In this document: positions 43,855 through 53,353 of the stretch, piece by piece
Layout of the letters: each line of letters begins with the position of its first letter
Position numbering within the stretch: position 1 is the first letter of the stretch
Source of the DNA: Veillonella sp.
GTDB taxonomy: Bacteria > Bacillota > Negativicutes > Veillonellales > Veillonellaceae
Assembly: GCF_041333735.1 (NCBI RefSeq)
Contig: NZ_JBGKFB010000001.1
Location: 923,001 to 987,000, forward strand
Direction: 5' to 3'
Length of the DNA: 64,000 nucleotides
Program-made: the position numbers and the translations under genes
The notes under the pieces: generated by a model
Databases searched by the model: none
What the model was told of the DNA's origin: nothing
What the model saw: only the letters and a program-made list of their open reading frames with translations

Positions 43855-44057
43855 ATATATATGCGATGATTTATATTTAATTTGTATACATGTTTCATAG
43901 AGGGCTAATTTGAGAGGGAAAAGGCGACAGTCCAAAAACGACTTAGCGGCCCCGCGTAGCGGGGTAGGTGGCTTTGGAGGCTTTTGGACTGTTGCCTTTT
44001 TCTACATAGTTAATGGTCTAATGAAACATGTATACATTATAAATATCGCATATATAT
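43855..44057 (-). repeat. Nested palindromic element, diverged copy D
   Basis: Outer arms ATATATATGCGAT (43855-43867) and 44045-44057 pair. Inside them TGTATACATGTTTCAT pairs with ATGAAACATGTATACA, then AAAAGGCGACAGTCCAAAA pairs with TTTTGGACTGTTGCCTTTTT (one G-U), and the loop holds a CCCCGC/GCGGGG mini-hairpin (43950-43964). On the minus strand the loop has CCTCCAAA and CTAAGTCG, echoing the apical boxes of copies A-C. The rest of 43693-44140 holds no gene. Confidence 0.6.
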
Positions 44058-44140
44058 TGAAATCAGCGCTTTAACACGATAAAATGGAAGTAGCTTATTA
44101 TATGTTGTAAGCTCTAGTTTCACAGAGGAGGTAAGTACTT

Positions 44141-46222
44141 ATGAAACATGACTTTATGAGCCATGACCTTCATCTGCCGGAACTGACACTACGTGGGATG
44201 CTACTTGGTGCATTGATTACTGTAATTTTTACAGCATCTAACGTATATCTCGGTTTGAAGGTTGGTTTGACATTCTCGTCATCCATTCCGGCAGCCATTA
44301 TTTCAATGGCAATTTTACGTTTCTTCAAGGATTCTAACGTTCTTGAAAACAACATGGTACAAACACAGGCTTCTGCAGCCGGTACTTTGTCCGCAATTAT
44401 CTTTATCTTGCCAGGTCTATTAATGCTTGGTTATTGGAATGGCTTCCCATTCTGGCAAACATTCTTGCTCTGCGCATGCGGTGGTTCCCTTGGTGTGTTA
44501 TTCACTATCCCATTGCGTCGTGCCATGGTAGTAAATAGTGATCTACCATATCCAGAAGGACGTGCAGCAGCAGAAATTTTGAAAGTTGGCTCTCACAATG
44601 CTGGCGAGGGATCTCAATCTAGCTCCGGTATGGGTGACATCGTATCCGGTGGTTTGGTAGCTGGTCTTATCAGTCTTTGTGCGAACGGCTTCAAAGTGCT
44701 TGGTGATAGCATGAGCTTCTGGCTTCCTGTAGGTAGCAAGGGTATTACTCAAATTCCGTTGGGCTTCTCTACAGCGTTGTTAGGTGCTGGTTACCTTATC
44801 GGTATCGCTTCTGGTATCGCTATCCTCGTTGGTGTACTCATAGCTTGGGCTGGCTTTGTACCTTACTTAACTAATATGCTTGCTCCAGACGGCGGTGCTA
44901 CAGCTAAATTTGCAATGGCTGTTTGGAAATCTAAAGTTCGTTTTATTGGTGCTGGTGCTATTGGTATCGCAGCGATTTGGACTTTGATTACATTGATCAA
45001 ACCTATTATCGAAGGTATGAAAATTTCTGTTAAATCCATGAACAGCAGTTCTAGTGAACGTGCGTTGCATCGTATGGATACAGATATGAGCACAAAATCT
45101 GTTATCATCGTGTTCGGTATCATCCTTTTAGGTTTAGTTCTTACATTCTGGGACTTCGTATCTGCAGTACCTATTAGCGCAGGCTTAATGTGGACACTTG
45201 TTATCGTAGGTGTTCTCGTAGCATTGCTAATCGGCTTCTTCGTAGCTGCTGCATGTGGTTACATGGCAGGCCTTATCGGTACATCTGCATCTCCAATCTC
45301 CGGTATTGGTATCTTGGCGACTATTATTTCTTCCTTAGTGGTGTACTTCATCGCTTCTGAAAATAACTTGTTCGCTACAGAAGCAGGCGTACAATTCGCT
45401 ACAGCTATGGCTATCTTCATGACATCCGTAGTTATCGCCATTGCATCTATTTCTAACGATAACTTGCAAGACTTGAAAACAGGTCAACTCGTTGGTGCTA
45501 CACCTTGGCGTCAACAAATTGCGTTGTTACTTGGCTCTGTAGCTGGTGCAGTTGCAATTGCTCCTGTTCTTAACTTGCTTTACCAAGCATATGGCTTCAC
45601 AGGTGCGTTACCACGTGCTGAAATGGACCCTAATGCTGCATTATCCGCTCCACAAGCAACTTTGATGACTACAATTGCTCAAGGTATCTTCAGTTCCAGC
45701 ATGGATTGGGATTACATCTTGATTGGCGTTTGTGTTGGCGTAGTAGCAATCATCGTTAACTTGATTCTTAAGAGCACAACAGCTTCTTTAACATTGCCTC
45801 CATTGGCAGTTGGCATGGGTATCTACTTACCTCCAACATTGGAAGTGCCACTCATCTTAGGTTCTTTCATTAGCTATTTCGTAGGCCGTTACCTAGTAGC
45901 TCGTGCTAAAATGCGTGCTGGCGAACTCGCTGAGTACGATGTTGAACAATCTAACCGCCGTGGCGTTCTCTTCGCTTCTGGTTTGATTGTTGGTGAAAGC
46001 TTGATTGGTGTAATCATAGCTGTTATTATTGTATTGTCCGTTACAACTGGTGGTGGTGAATCTCCACTTGAATTAGTAGGCCCTGATTTTGAAAGCACAG
46101 CACAATGGTTAGGATTGCTTGCATTCATCTTCTCTGGTTTATACCTTGTTCGTCGTGTTGTAACTCACAAATTCAATAAAGAAGAAGCTTTAGCAATGAA
46201 AGCTGAGCAAGAACAACAATAA
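44141..46222 (+). CDS. OPT-family oligopeptide transporter
   Basis: A 693-residue integral membrane protein with about 15-16 helices. The N-terminal LPELTLRGMLLGALITVIFT and the following ASNVYLGLKVGLTFSSSIPA are typical of bacterial OPT proteins, as is LPYPEGRAAAEILK (near 142). These import small peptides or peptide-like compounds, driven by protons. A cytoplasmic loop lies near 290-310. GAGGAGG precedes ATG 44141. The next gene starts 10 bases after the stop, so the two are probably one transcript. Confidence 0.9.
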   Translation: MKHDFMSHDLHLPELTLRGMLLGALITVIFTASNVYLGLKVGLTFSSSIPAAIISMAILRFFKDSNVLENNMVQTQASAAGTLSAIIFILPGLLMLGYWNGFPFWQTFLLCACGGSLGVLFTIPLRRAMVVNSDLPYPEGRAAAEILKVGSHNAGEGSQSSSGMGDIVSGGLVAGLISLCANGFKVLGDSMSFWLPVGSKGITQIPLGFSTALLGAGYLIGIASGIAILVGVLIAWAGFVPYLTNMLAPDGGATAKFAMAVWKSKVRFIGAGAIGIAAIWTLITLIKPIIEGMKISVKSMNSSSSERALHRMDTDMSTKSVIIVFGIILLGLVLTFWDFVSAVPISAGLMWTLVIVGVLVALLIGFFVAAACGYMAGLIGTSASPISGIGILATIISSLVVYFIASENNLFATEAGVQFATAMAIFMTSVVIAIASISNDNLQDLKTGQLVGATPWRQQIALLLGSVAGAVAIAPVLNLLYQAYGFTGALPRAEMDPNAALSAPQATLMTTIAQGIFSSSMDWDYILIGVCVGVVAIIVNLILKSTTASLTLPPLAVGMGIYLPPTLEVPLILGSFISYFVGRYLVARAKMRAGELAEYDVEQSNRRGVLFASGLIVGESLIGVIIAVIIVLSVTTGGGESPLELVGPDFESTAQWLGLLAFIFSGLYLVRRVVTHKFNKEEALAMKAEQEQQ

Positions 46223-46232
46223 GAGGTAAACA

Positions 46233-47066
46233 ATGAAATTAAAACAGTCTGTACTCATCATGATGGCTGCTGCGTTGCCAGTGGTATCCTTCGCAGCAAG
46301 CGAAATTCCTGTAACTAAAGACACTGCAACAGTGCAAGCTGATACGAATAAAGTAAATCGCAATGATTTAACATACCGTATCTCTAGCACTGCTACACCA
46401 GAGCAAAACCGTGCGTTACGCTCTGTAGCAACTAAGGTTGATCGCAATGCAGTAGAAGTAGTAGCACCAAATGCGGACCGCTATATGGATCGTAAAGAGG
46501 TGGCTGTATCTCCAGTGGAATCCACTACAGATCACCTTGATCTAGTGTTCCCAACAGTTAAATCTGTTAGCCCAACTGTAGAAAAAGCAATCAATAACAC
46601 TATCAAAAAATACGTTGCTAAAGTACAAAACGACGTAGAAAAATTGAATGCCAAAGAAGCTGATAAAACAAATGTAGTAATGTACTACGATGTTAAAACA
46701 GATAAAAACGGTATTTTCAGTGTATTGATTCATACGTATACAATGCGTGACCGTGATGCGAATGGCGTCAACTATGTAAAAGGCTTCACATTCAACACTA
46801 CAACAGGTCGTCAATTATCCTTGTATGACCTTGGTGGTCTTAATAAAAAAGAATTAGTGAATGCTATCGACAATAATCAAGATGTGAAAAATCAATTAGG
46901 CGGCGAAGTAAATATCGATAAAATGCCTACTGAATTCTACACAACTGATGATTATTCCGTTGTAATGGTTTTACAACAAGACGTGGATACAATCCACAGT
47001 GCAGGTACCGTATATGTACCAGTTGGTAACTTACGTGACCGCCAAAATGATGTAACAAAAAAATAA
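46233..47066 (+). CDS. Exported DUF3298-like (RsiV C-terminal-type) protein
   Basis: A 277-residue protein with a signal peptide (cleavage after SFA near residue 21) and a mature C-terminal domain that resembles DUF4163/DUF3298, the pair found in the extracellular part of RsiV. Typical pieces are the LDLVFPTVK strand, the helix NTIKKYVAKVQNDVEK, and GFTFNTTTGRQLSLYDLGG. No transmembrane anti-sigma domain is present, so an RsiV role is not implied. It follows the OPT gene closely. AAGAGG precedes ATG 46233. Confidence 0.65.
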   Translation: MKLKQSVLIMMAAALPVVSFAASEIPVTKDTATVQADTNKVNRNDLTYRISSTATPEQNRALRSVATKVDRNAVEVVAPNADRYMDRKEVAVSPVESTTDHLDLVFPTVKSVSPTVEKAINNTIKKYVAKVQNDVEKLNAKEADKTNVVMYYDVKTDKNGIFSVLIHTYTMRDRDANGVNYVKGFTFNTTTGRQLSLYDLGGLNKKELVNAIDNNQDVKNQLGGEVNIDKMPTEFYTTDDYSVVMVLQQDVDTIHSAGTVYVPVGNLRDRQNDVTKK

Positions 47067-47119
47067 TCGAACTGTGTGAATTCGATTATGTGTGTATAGT
47101 AACAGCTGTTTAATTGTGA

Positions 47120-47154
47120 GAAGAACCGCTCCTTCGGGGGCGGTTCTTCTTTTG
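47120..47154 (+). terminator. Intrinsic terminator
   Basis: GAAGAACCGC (47120-47129) pairs with GCGGTTCTTC (47140-47149) followed by TTTTG, ending the OPT unit. Confidence 0.88.
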
Positions 47155-47213
47155 TATTATAGCAATTAAAATATAAAGGGAGATTACTATTTAGCTTTGA
47201 ATGAGGGTAAAAC

Positions 47214-47241
47214 AAAAAGCCGTGTAGTTACACGGCTTTTT
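47214..47241 (-). terminator. Intrinsic terminator of the SLH gene
   Basis: AAAAAGCCGTGTA and TACACGGCTTTTT form a stem just beyond the minus-strand SLH gene's stop. Confidence 0.88.
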
Positions 47242-47259
47242 ATCGTTGAGATTATTTAA

Positions 47260-48642
47260 TTATTTATTTGTTGTGTCGTAGTAGTTTACGCGTGGAGGTA
47301 ATGGGAATTGAATTGCTGCATCCGGTTTTACTGTCTCAGGTTGTGGTAATTCTACGACTACATTGTTTTTGAATTTCTTTTTGAAAGCTTTCACAGTGTC
47401 CTTTTGAACGGAGTCAGCTGTAATGATAAGAGCGCTTGTGTCATCGTTAGGACGGATGGAGATGATGTTACCTTTTGGCTCTTTTGCTTTGTATAAATCA
47501 ATAGCGTCAGATTGGTAATCTTCAAGTTGTGCTTGATTTAACTTGCCTTGAGATACAACAAGGGCGCTTTCAAGTTGAGGATCTTGCGCTTCAGAGATTG
47601 CATGAGCAACAGCCTCTGCTTTTTTCTTATCTGTTAAAGTCGCATGTAACTTGCCACCATCCCAGAAGAGGGCACCGTCTTGACGGAATTTTGTGAAGTC
47701 GTTGCCATAGCCTAATGTTTTGTCGATAATAGTAGCTGTTTTATTTTCTACTTGTTGTTTGAACAATGTGTTGTGGAATGCAAGAGCTTGTTCTGTTTGC
47801 GTCATGCGATACGCAATCTCAGCAGCTTCAGCACGTGTTACATATTTTTCAGGGTTAAATAATGTGCCAGGAGCGTAGTTTGTGAAGCCCAGGTATGCAA
47901 GTTCACGAACTGCATCTTGAGCCCATGGAGCGACGAATTTTTGGTCTCCATAAGCAATATTATCAAGGGCTGTTGGATCTTCTGTTGTGTATCCTAAGTA
48001 GTGAATGTAGTTGTCTGCTACTACAGCAAACTCTTGGCGAGACATATATTTTTCTGGTTTGTATGTGTTATCGCCATAGCCGCTGATGATATTTTTACGC
48101 GCTACAGATTCGATAGCGAGGGCAGACCAACGATCGGATGTAATATCTTTAAATTTGCTAGATAAGAATGCTGCTGTACCATCATCAGTGATGTTGTTGA
48201 AGAGAGCAGCTACTTCTTCACGAGTCATAGGTTGATTAGGTCGGAATGTACCGTCAGAATAACCTTTCATTAGATTTGCTTTTGTTACCGTACTGATAGA
48301 ATTGGCAGCCCAAAAATCGCTAGGCACATCGGAGAAGATGTGGGCACGGATTTTTTGAATGTCTTGAGGCGTACCAATAGATGTATTCACAACTACAGGT
48401 GTAGCAGCTTTAGCGGCATCAAATTTATGAGCCTCTGCTTTAGTTGTTGCTACATTAGTAGCAGCTGTGTTTATAGTAACTGCTTGCGTAGAGGCCACTG
48501 TAGGCGCTTCAACCTTTGTAGATGCTACTGCAGTGGCAGGAGCATGAGTTGTAGTATTTGCAGAAGCAAAACCGAAACTTGTTGCGGCTAATAATGTGCC
48601 AAGAACAAGGGCACGTAATGGGTAAGGGGTATTCTTGTACAT
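47260..48642 (-). CDS. SLH-domain envelope protein
   Basis: A 460-residue exported protein with a signal peptide (cleavage after ASA near 28), a Thr/Ala/Val-rich linker (about 30-95), three SLH domains (about 101-151, 163-212, 230-285) and a C-terminal domain (about 300-440) with LFWDGGKLHATLTD and SALVV. SLH domains tether proteins to cell-wall polymers; in Negativicutes they bind polyamine-modified peptidoglycan and help attach the outer membrane. There is no porin barrel, so it is not OmpM. The C-terminal domain is similar to that of the neighbouring SLH protein, suggesting a duplicated pair. GGAAGG precedes ATG 48642. Confidence 0.85.
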   Translation of the reverse strand: MYKNTPYPLRALVLGTLLAATSFGFASANTTTHAPATAVASTKVEAPTVASTQAVTINTAATNVATTKAEAHKFDAAKAATPVVVNTSIGTPQDIQKIRAHIFSDVPSDFWAANSISTVTKANLMKGYSDGTFRPNQPMTREEVAALFNNITDDGTAAFLSSKFKDITSDRWSALAIESVARKNIISGYGDNTYKPEKYMSRQEFAVVADNYIHYLGYTTEDPTALDNIAYGDQKFVAPWAQDAVRELAYLGFTNYAPGTLFNPEKYVTRAEAAEIAYRMTQTEQALAFHNTLFKQQVENKTATIIDKTLGYGNDFTKFRQDGALFWDGGKLHATLTDKKKAEAVAHAISEAQDPQLESALVVSQGKLNQAQLEDYQSDAIDLYKAKEPKGNIISIRPNDDTSALIITADSVQKDTVKAFKKKFKNNVVVELPQPETVKPDAAIQFPLPPRVNYYDTTNK

Positions 48643-48818
48643 AAAAATCCTTCCTAATTATGGTAAAGGCTAAGGCTCGATAGCCTAGAATATAAACTTT
48701 CATCAACAATAAAATCTATATTCATTATATAGCGAATAATAAGGCATGCATAGTGATATAAACAAAGCAGCGTAATACTAAGCGTATACGCTGCCTTGGC
48801 TAGTTGAGTGAACGCCGA

Positions 48819-50633
48819 TTAGCGTTTTACTGTCATTTTTACTTTGGAACCGAATAATTTTGAGATTCCTTGTTGAGTTGCTTTAGATGCAGTTGTTACA
48901 ACAGCGTAAAGTTGGTTGTTTTCTACATCTGGGAATGTAGCTAGAATTGTACCAGCTTTTTCGTTTTTGTTGTAATAGTTGCGGAAGTTCGCATCGATTG
49001 CATCGTATTCAGTTTGGCTGTATTGGGATGGTTCAACTACAACGTAGTTATTTACAGTGGAATCACCACGTGCTGCAAGGTTTGCTTTAACTGTGGAAAT
49101 ATCGCTATCTGTTTTCAAAGCTACGTGCAATTGATTGTCACGCCAGTACATTACACCGTAATCTTGGAACGCATCTTCTGTTTTGTATGTTTTATTCAAT
49201 TCAGCGAATACTTTATCTTCCAAAGCAGCTTGTTGTTTTTGATCAAGTGCTTTTAACGTGCTGCGACGAACAGGACGAACTGTGCGAGTAGGTTCAGTTT
49301 TTTGAGCTACTGCAGCATTTTTATTGCCCTTTACGTCTTTTTCAACTTTTTTTGCATCAGCTTTTATGGCTTTGTCAGCTTTAGCTACATCTTTTTTAGC
49401 ATCTTTGCTTACTTTAGATGCATCTTTTTCTACTGCTGTATCAGCCTTTTTTACATCTTCTTTTACAGCTGTTTCAGCTTTAGCTTCAGTTGTAGTGTGT
49501 TTTGGTGTTGCAAGACCAGCACCATTAAGCATACGGTTCAAGATTGTTGCCGCTTGTGCTCTTGTTACAGGTTGTTTAGGGTTAAAGTTTTCAGTTGCCC
49601 CAGATGCTACGATGCCACGTTGTGCCATGTATTGGATATCTGCCAAGTAAGCAGAGGAGATGCTAGCTTCGTCTTTGAATGTTACTTTTTCTGTTTTTAC
49701 AGGTGTAGAAAGATTCAATTTTTTAGCTAGGTTAGCTGCGGAAGCAACGAATTGTTCGCGGTCCATAGTTTTGCTAGGTGTGAAAGCTGTTTTAGATGTG
49801 CCTTCCATTACGCCTGCAGCACTTACTAATTTGATAGCAGAGCTAGACCAACGATCTGCTTCTACGTCAGAGTAAGAAGTAGAAGCTTCTTTAGTTACAA
49901 TATCAGCTAATTCTTGTTCATTTAAGTTGTGTTGTAATACTTTACCGTAAATAGCAGCAGCTTGTTCACGAGTGATTTGTGCACTAGGTTTGAATGTATT
50001 ATCAGCATAACCAGAAAGGTAACCAACTTGTGTCATTGCTTGGATAGCATCGCGAGCCCAGTTATCTTTTGTGTCAGGGTAAACGCCAGCAGGTAAGTTT
50101 TCTTTAGCTTTTACAGCTTTTTTACCTTCTACCTTAGCAGCATCTTCTTTTACATCATTTTTAACAGATGTATCAACGCGTTTAGCGTCATTTTTTACAG
50201 AAGTGTCAACACGTTTTGCATCGTTTTTCACAGATGTATCTACACGCTTAGCATCGGCTTTAGCGGATGTATTAGCATGTTTTGCATCATGTTTTACAAC
50301 TGTAGTGCCATGTTTAGCATCATTTTTTACAGATGTATCAACGCGCTTAGCGTCGTTTTTTACAGAAGTATCAACACGTTTAGCATCATTTTTTACAGAA
50401 GTATCAACACGTTTAGCATCATTTTTTACAGATGTATCAACGCGTTTAGCGTCGTTTTTTACAGATGTGTCTACACGGTGTTCATCAGCTTTAGCTGCTA
50501 CTTCAGCTTTATTAGCTGTAGCAGATACTTCAGATTTTACATGAGCCGCAGTTGTTTCAGCGTGAGCCATGCCGAATGTGGAACCGAGGGCTAATGTAAT
50601 AGCTAAGGATAAGGATAATTTATTTAGTTTCAT
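48819..50633 (-). CDS. SLH-domain envelope protein with 11-residue repeats
   Basis: A 604-residue exported protein: signal peptide (1-25, ending AHA), a repeat stalk of about ten 11-residue units DAKRVDTSVKN (about 50-165), three SLH domains (about 183-340), a second, looser hendecad stretch of K/D/A (about 350-405) and a C-terminal domain (about 415-604) with MYWRDNQLHVALKTD, similar to the adjacent SLH protein. Hendecad repeats predict a right-handed coiled coil, so the protein may form a spacer between peptidoglycan and outer membrane. ATG 50633 follows AAAGGAG at 10 bases; ATG 50651 overlaps the site. Confidence 0.85.
   Translation of the reverse strand: MKLNKLSLSLAITLALGSTFGMAHAETTAAHVKSEVSATANKAEVAAKADEHRVDTSVKNDAKRVDTSVKNDAKRVDTSVKNDAKRVDTSVKNDAKRVDTSVKNDAKHGTTVVKHDAKHANTSAKADAKRVDTSVKNDAKRVDTSVKNDAKRVDTSVKNDVKEDAAKVEGKKAVKAKENLPAGVYPDTKDNWARDAIQAMTQVGYLSGYADNTFKPSAQITREQAAAIYGKVLQHNLNEQELADIVTKEASTSYSDVEADRWSSSAIKLVSAAGVMEGTSKTAFTPSKTMDREQFVASAANLAKKLNLSTPVKTEKVTFKDEASISSAYLADIQYMAQRGIVASGATENFNPKQPVTRAQAATILNRMLNGAGLATPKHTTTEAKAETAVKEDVKKADTAVEKDASKVSKDAKKDVAKADKAIKADAKKVEKDVKGNKNAAVAQKTEPTRTVRPVRRSTLKALDQKQQAALEDKVFAELNKTYKTEDAFQDYGVMYWRDNQLHVALKTDSDISTVKANLAARGDSTVNNYVVVEPSQYSQTEYDAIDANFRNYYNKNEKAGTILATFPDVENNQLYAVVTTASKATQQGISKLFGSKVKMTVKR
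50138..50486 (-). repeat. 33-bp coding tandem repeats
   Basis: Near-identical 33-bp units encode the DAKRVDTSVKN hendecads, in two blocks separated by diverged units around 50250-50320. Several units are almost identical at DNA level, implying recent duplication or slippage. Confidence 0.85.
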
Positions 50634-51157
50634 TGAAAAGGCTCCTTTCAAACTATACTTATATAAAATAAATTATAACACTTTTTAAATTTATACACTA
50701 CTATAAGAAAATGTAATATATGAGGATAAAAATTACATGAATTTGGTGTTTCTCTGTCATTTATATAAATATTCAATGAATTATAGGTAAATTACGACAT
50801 ACATTACTCTAAAATACATGAAATGATAAACATTCCCAAAATCTAGATTTTATGTGGCTTTCACAAGAAAAAATTATAAATAGAATGGCATTTGTGATAA
50901 AATGCAATATTTGTTATTACAAAAAGTCATAACGATACAGGAAATAAAAGGGTACATACGAATATAGCAATCCTTTGGACATTTTCTATATGATTAATTT
51001 ATAATTATATCGATAAAGCTTTTGAATATTTATTTGAGAGCATAAGTAATGTTTCGGGCGGAAAATTATTGAAAACTTTCACTAGAATTCTTGCCATAAC
51101 ACATACATATCAAAATTTTTTATTAGGTTAAGTACTAGAAAAGACGAGGACGATAAT
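50634..51157 (+). other. AT-rich intergenic region between SLH gene and lutA
   Basis: About 520 bases without a supported gene. It must hold divergent promoters. A GCATTT/AAATGC short stem (near 50891-50906) and a possible lut promoter TTGTGA-17-TATTAC (near 50895-50923) are visible but weak. No riboswitch is recognised. Confidence 0.4.
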
Positions 51158-51895
51158 ATGAAAATTCATCTTTTCCAACAGTGTTTGATTGACATGTTCT
51201 ACCCACATGTAGGCATGGCTGGTGTAGAAGTACTTGAAAGATTAGGTTGCGAGCTCGTAGTGCCTAAGAAACAAGTATGTTGTGGCCAAATGTTCACTAA
51301 CTCTGGTTACAATGATGCAGCTATGGATGCCATTAAGAATACAATCGAATGCTTCGAGAACGCTGAATATGTAGTCAGCATGTCCGGCTCTTGCGCATTT
51401 GCAATCCGCGATGAATATCATCATTTTTTGAAAGATCAACCTGAGTGGTTGGCACGTGCAGAAAAATTGAGCGGCAAAATTTATGAGTTCACTCAATTCA
51501 TTACTGACGTATTAGGTGTTGAAGATGTGGGCGCTCGTTTCAACGAATCCGTTACATATCATACATCTTGCCACGTAACTCGTTTGATGGGCATTAAAGA
51601 ACCTCCATTCAAACTCCTTAGAAATGTTAAAGATATCAACTTGATTGAATTACCACGTGCAGACCGTTGCTGTGGTTTCGGCGGTACATTCTCCGTTAAG
51701 AACCCTGAAATTAGTGAAGTTATGACACGCGAAAAAGCCTTGGAAATCGCTGGCACAGGTGCTAACGTTATTTCTGGTTCTGACCAAGCGTGCTTGATGA
51801 ACATCGCTGGTATGCTTGACCGTCTTCATAAAGAAGGCGAAATCGATCGCCGTATCAAAGTAATGCATATTGCTGAAATCTTAAACTGCCGTTAA
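51158..51895 (+). CDS. lutA: Lactate utilization protein A
   Basis: LutA is one of three subunits of the iron-sulfur L-lactate dehydrogenase complex LutABC that oxidises lactate to pyruvate. The 245-residue protein has two cysteine-rich CCG domains: CLIDMFYPHVG with VCCGQMFTNSG (near residues 9-48) and TSCHVTRLMG with DRCCGFGGTFS (near 137-175). It is the first gene of lutABC, with 12 bases before lutB. GACGAGGACG is a weak upstream site. Confidence 0.93.
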   Translation: MKIHLFQQCLIDMFYPHVGMAGVEVLERLGCELVVPKKQVCCGQMFTNSGYNDAAMDAIKNTIECFENAEYVVSMSGSCAFAIRDEYHHFLKDQPEWLARAEKLSGKIYEFTQFITDVLGVEDVGARFNESVTYHTSCHVTRLMGIKEPPFKLLRNVKDINLIELPRADRCCGFGGTFSVKNPEISEVMTREKALEIAGTGANVISGSDQACLMNIAGMLDRLHKEGEIDRRIKVMHIAEILNCR

Positions 51896-51907
51896 GGAGG
51901 AGACGAC

Positions 51908-53353
51908 ATGGCACTTATATATGACAATCGCCCCTATAAAACACGTATAAAAGAATGTTTGGCTGACGATTTCAAAGTTGCAGCTATCAAAAAAGCACAA
52001 GACGTGTTTTATGATAAACGTAATACAGTAGTTGCGGACGTTCCTGAATGGTTAGATTTCCGCGCAGAAGCAGCTAAACTTCGTGATCACGTTCTTAACA
52101 ATTTGGATTACTATGTAAACCAATTCGCTGAAAACGCAGAAAAAGCTGGTTCTAAAGTTCACTTTGCATTCGACGATAAAGAAGCGACTCAAATCGCTTT
52201 AGATATCCTTCGTGAACGCGAAGCTAAAATGATCGTTAAATCCAAAACTATCTTAACTGAAGAAATTGGTTTGAACGAAGTTCTTGAAGAAGCTGGTATC
52301 GAAGTAAACGAAACTGACTTGGCTGAATTCATTTTGCAAACAGCAGTGAGCCCACCATCTCATATCGTTGTACCAGGCCTTCACTTCGAACGTAACAAAA
52401 TCCGCGAAATTTTCGCTGAAAAATTAGGTTACACTGGTACTGAAAACCCTACAGAAATGACTCACTTCGTACGTGGTTATGTACGTGAGCGCTTCTTGAA
52501 AGCTGACGTAGGTGTTAATGGTTGTAACTTTGCGGTAGCGGCATCCGGTACTTGTACTATCGTTTCCAACGAAGGTAACGGTCGTATGTCTAGCTCCATT
52601 CCTAAGACTCAATTGATCTTCTTAGGTACAGAACGTATCGTTCCTGACTTCAAAGCTCTTGACGTTATGATGGAAATGTTGAACCGCTCTGCAGTAGGTG
52701 CTAAAATTTCCAACTACTTCTCCATGATGACTGGCCCTGGTCGTGCTGGTGAAGCAGACGGTCCTGAAGAAACTCATATCATCATTATTGATAACGGTCG
52801 TTCCGGTATCTTAGGTGGTACATTCCAAGAAATGTTACGTTGTATCCGTTGTGGTGCATGTATGAATATTTGTCCTGTATACCGTCACATCTCTGGTCAC
52901 GGTTATGGCTCCGTATATCCAGGTCCAATGGGTGCTGTATTGACACCATTGTTCAAAGGTTACGAAGTAGCAGGCGATCTTCCATATGCGTCTACATTGT
53001 GCGGTGCATGTACAGAAAACTGTCCAGTAGCTATTCCATTGCATGAATTATTGATGGAACACCGTCATATTATGGCTGACATCGAAAAAACTCGTCCAAA
53101 AGCAGAAGAAGCAATCTTTACTGCAGCAGCTAAGATGTTCGGTAACTCCACATTATTCGACCTTGGCACAAAAGCTGGCGCTATCGGTATGAACTTGATT
53201 AGTAATAAAGAAGGCAATATGCCTACATGGACTCAAGCTGTTCCAGTTATGAACGGCTGGACTAAATCCAAAGAAATGGGTACATTGAAGTTCAAAAAAT
53301 TCCGTGACTTATATGCTGAACATGAAAAGAACAAGAAGAAGGAGAAAAAATAA
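51908..53353 (+). CDS. lutB: Lactate utilization iron-sulfur protein B
   Basis: LutB is the iron-sulfur, LUD-domain subunit of the lactate-oxidising complex. The 481-residue protein has an LUD-type domain (about 60-290, AASGTCTIVSNEGNGR near 218) and two [4Fe-4S] motifs, CIRCGACMNICPVY (near 313) and CGACTENCPV (near 363). The C-terminus is Lys-rich. AAGGAGGAG precedes ATG 51908, and its TAA overlaps the lutC ATG by one base. Confidence 0.95.
   Translation: MALIYDNRPYKTRIKECLADDFKVAAIKKAQDVFYDKRNTVVADVPEWLDFRAEAAKLRDHVLNNLDYYVNQFAENAEKAGSKVHFAFDDKEATQIALDILREREAKMIVKSKTILTEEIGLNEVLEEAGIEVNETDLAEFILQTAVSPPSHIVVPGLHFERNKIREIFAEKLGYTGTENPTEMTHFVRGYVRERFLKADVGVNGCNFAVAASGTCTIVSNEGNGRMSSSIPKTQLIFLGTERIVPDFKALDVMMEMLNRSAVGAKISNYFSMMTGPGRAGEADGPEETHIIIIDNGRSGILGGTFQEMLRCIRCGACMNICPVYRHISGHGYGSVYPGPMGAVLTPLFKGYEVAGDLPYASTLCGACTENCPVAIPLHELLMEHRHIMADIEKTRPKAEEAIFTAAAKMFGNSTLFDLGTKAGAIGMNLISNKEGNMPTWTQAVPVMNGWTKSKEMGTLKFKKFRDLYAEHEKNKKKEKK

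Noticed and set aside
50138..50486. Possible CRISPR array (regular about 33-bp repeats)
   Set aside because: The units are contiguous without unique spacers and encode an 11-residue protein repeat in a real gene. No cas genes are present.
50203..50594. Plus-strand reading frames over the SLH repeat region
   Set aside because: They are antisense shadows kept open by the 33-bp coding repeats of the minus-strand SLH gene, with no start signals of their own.
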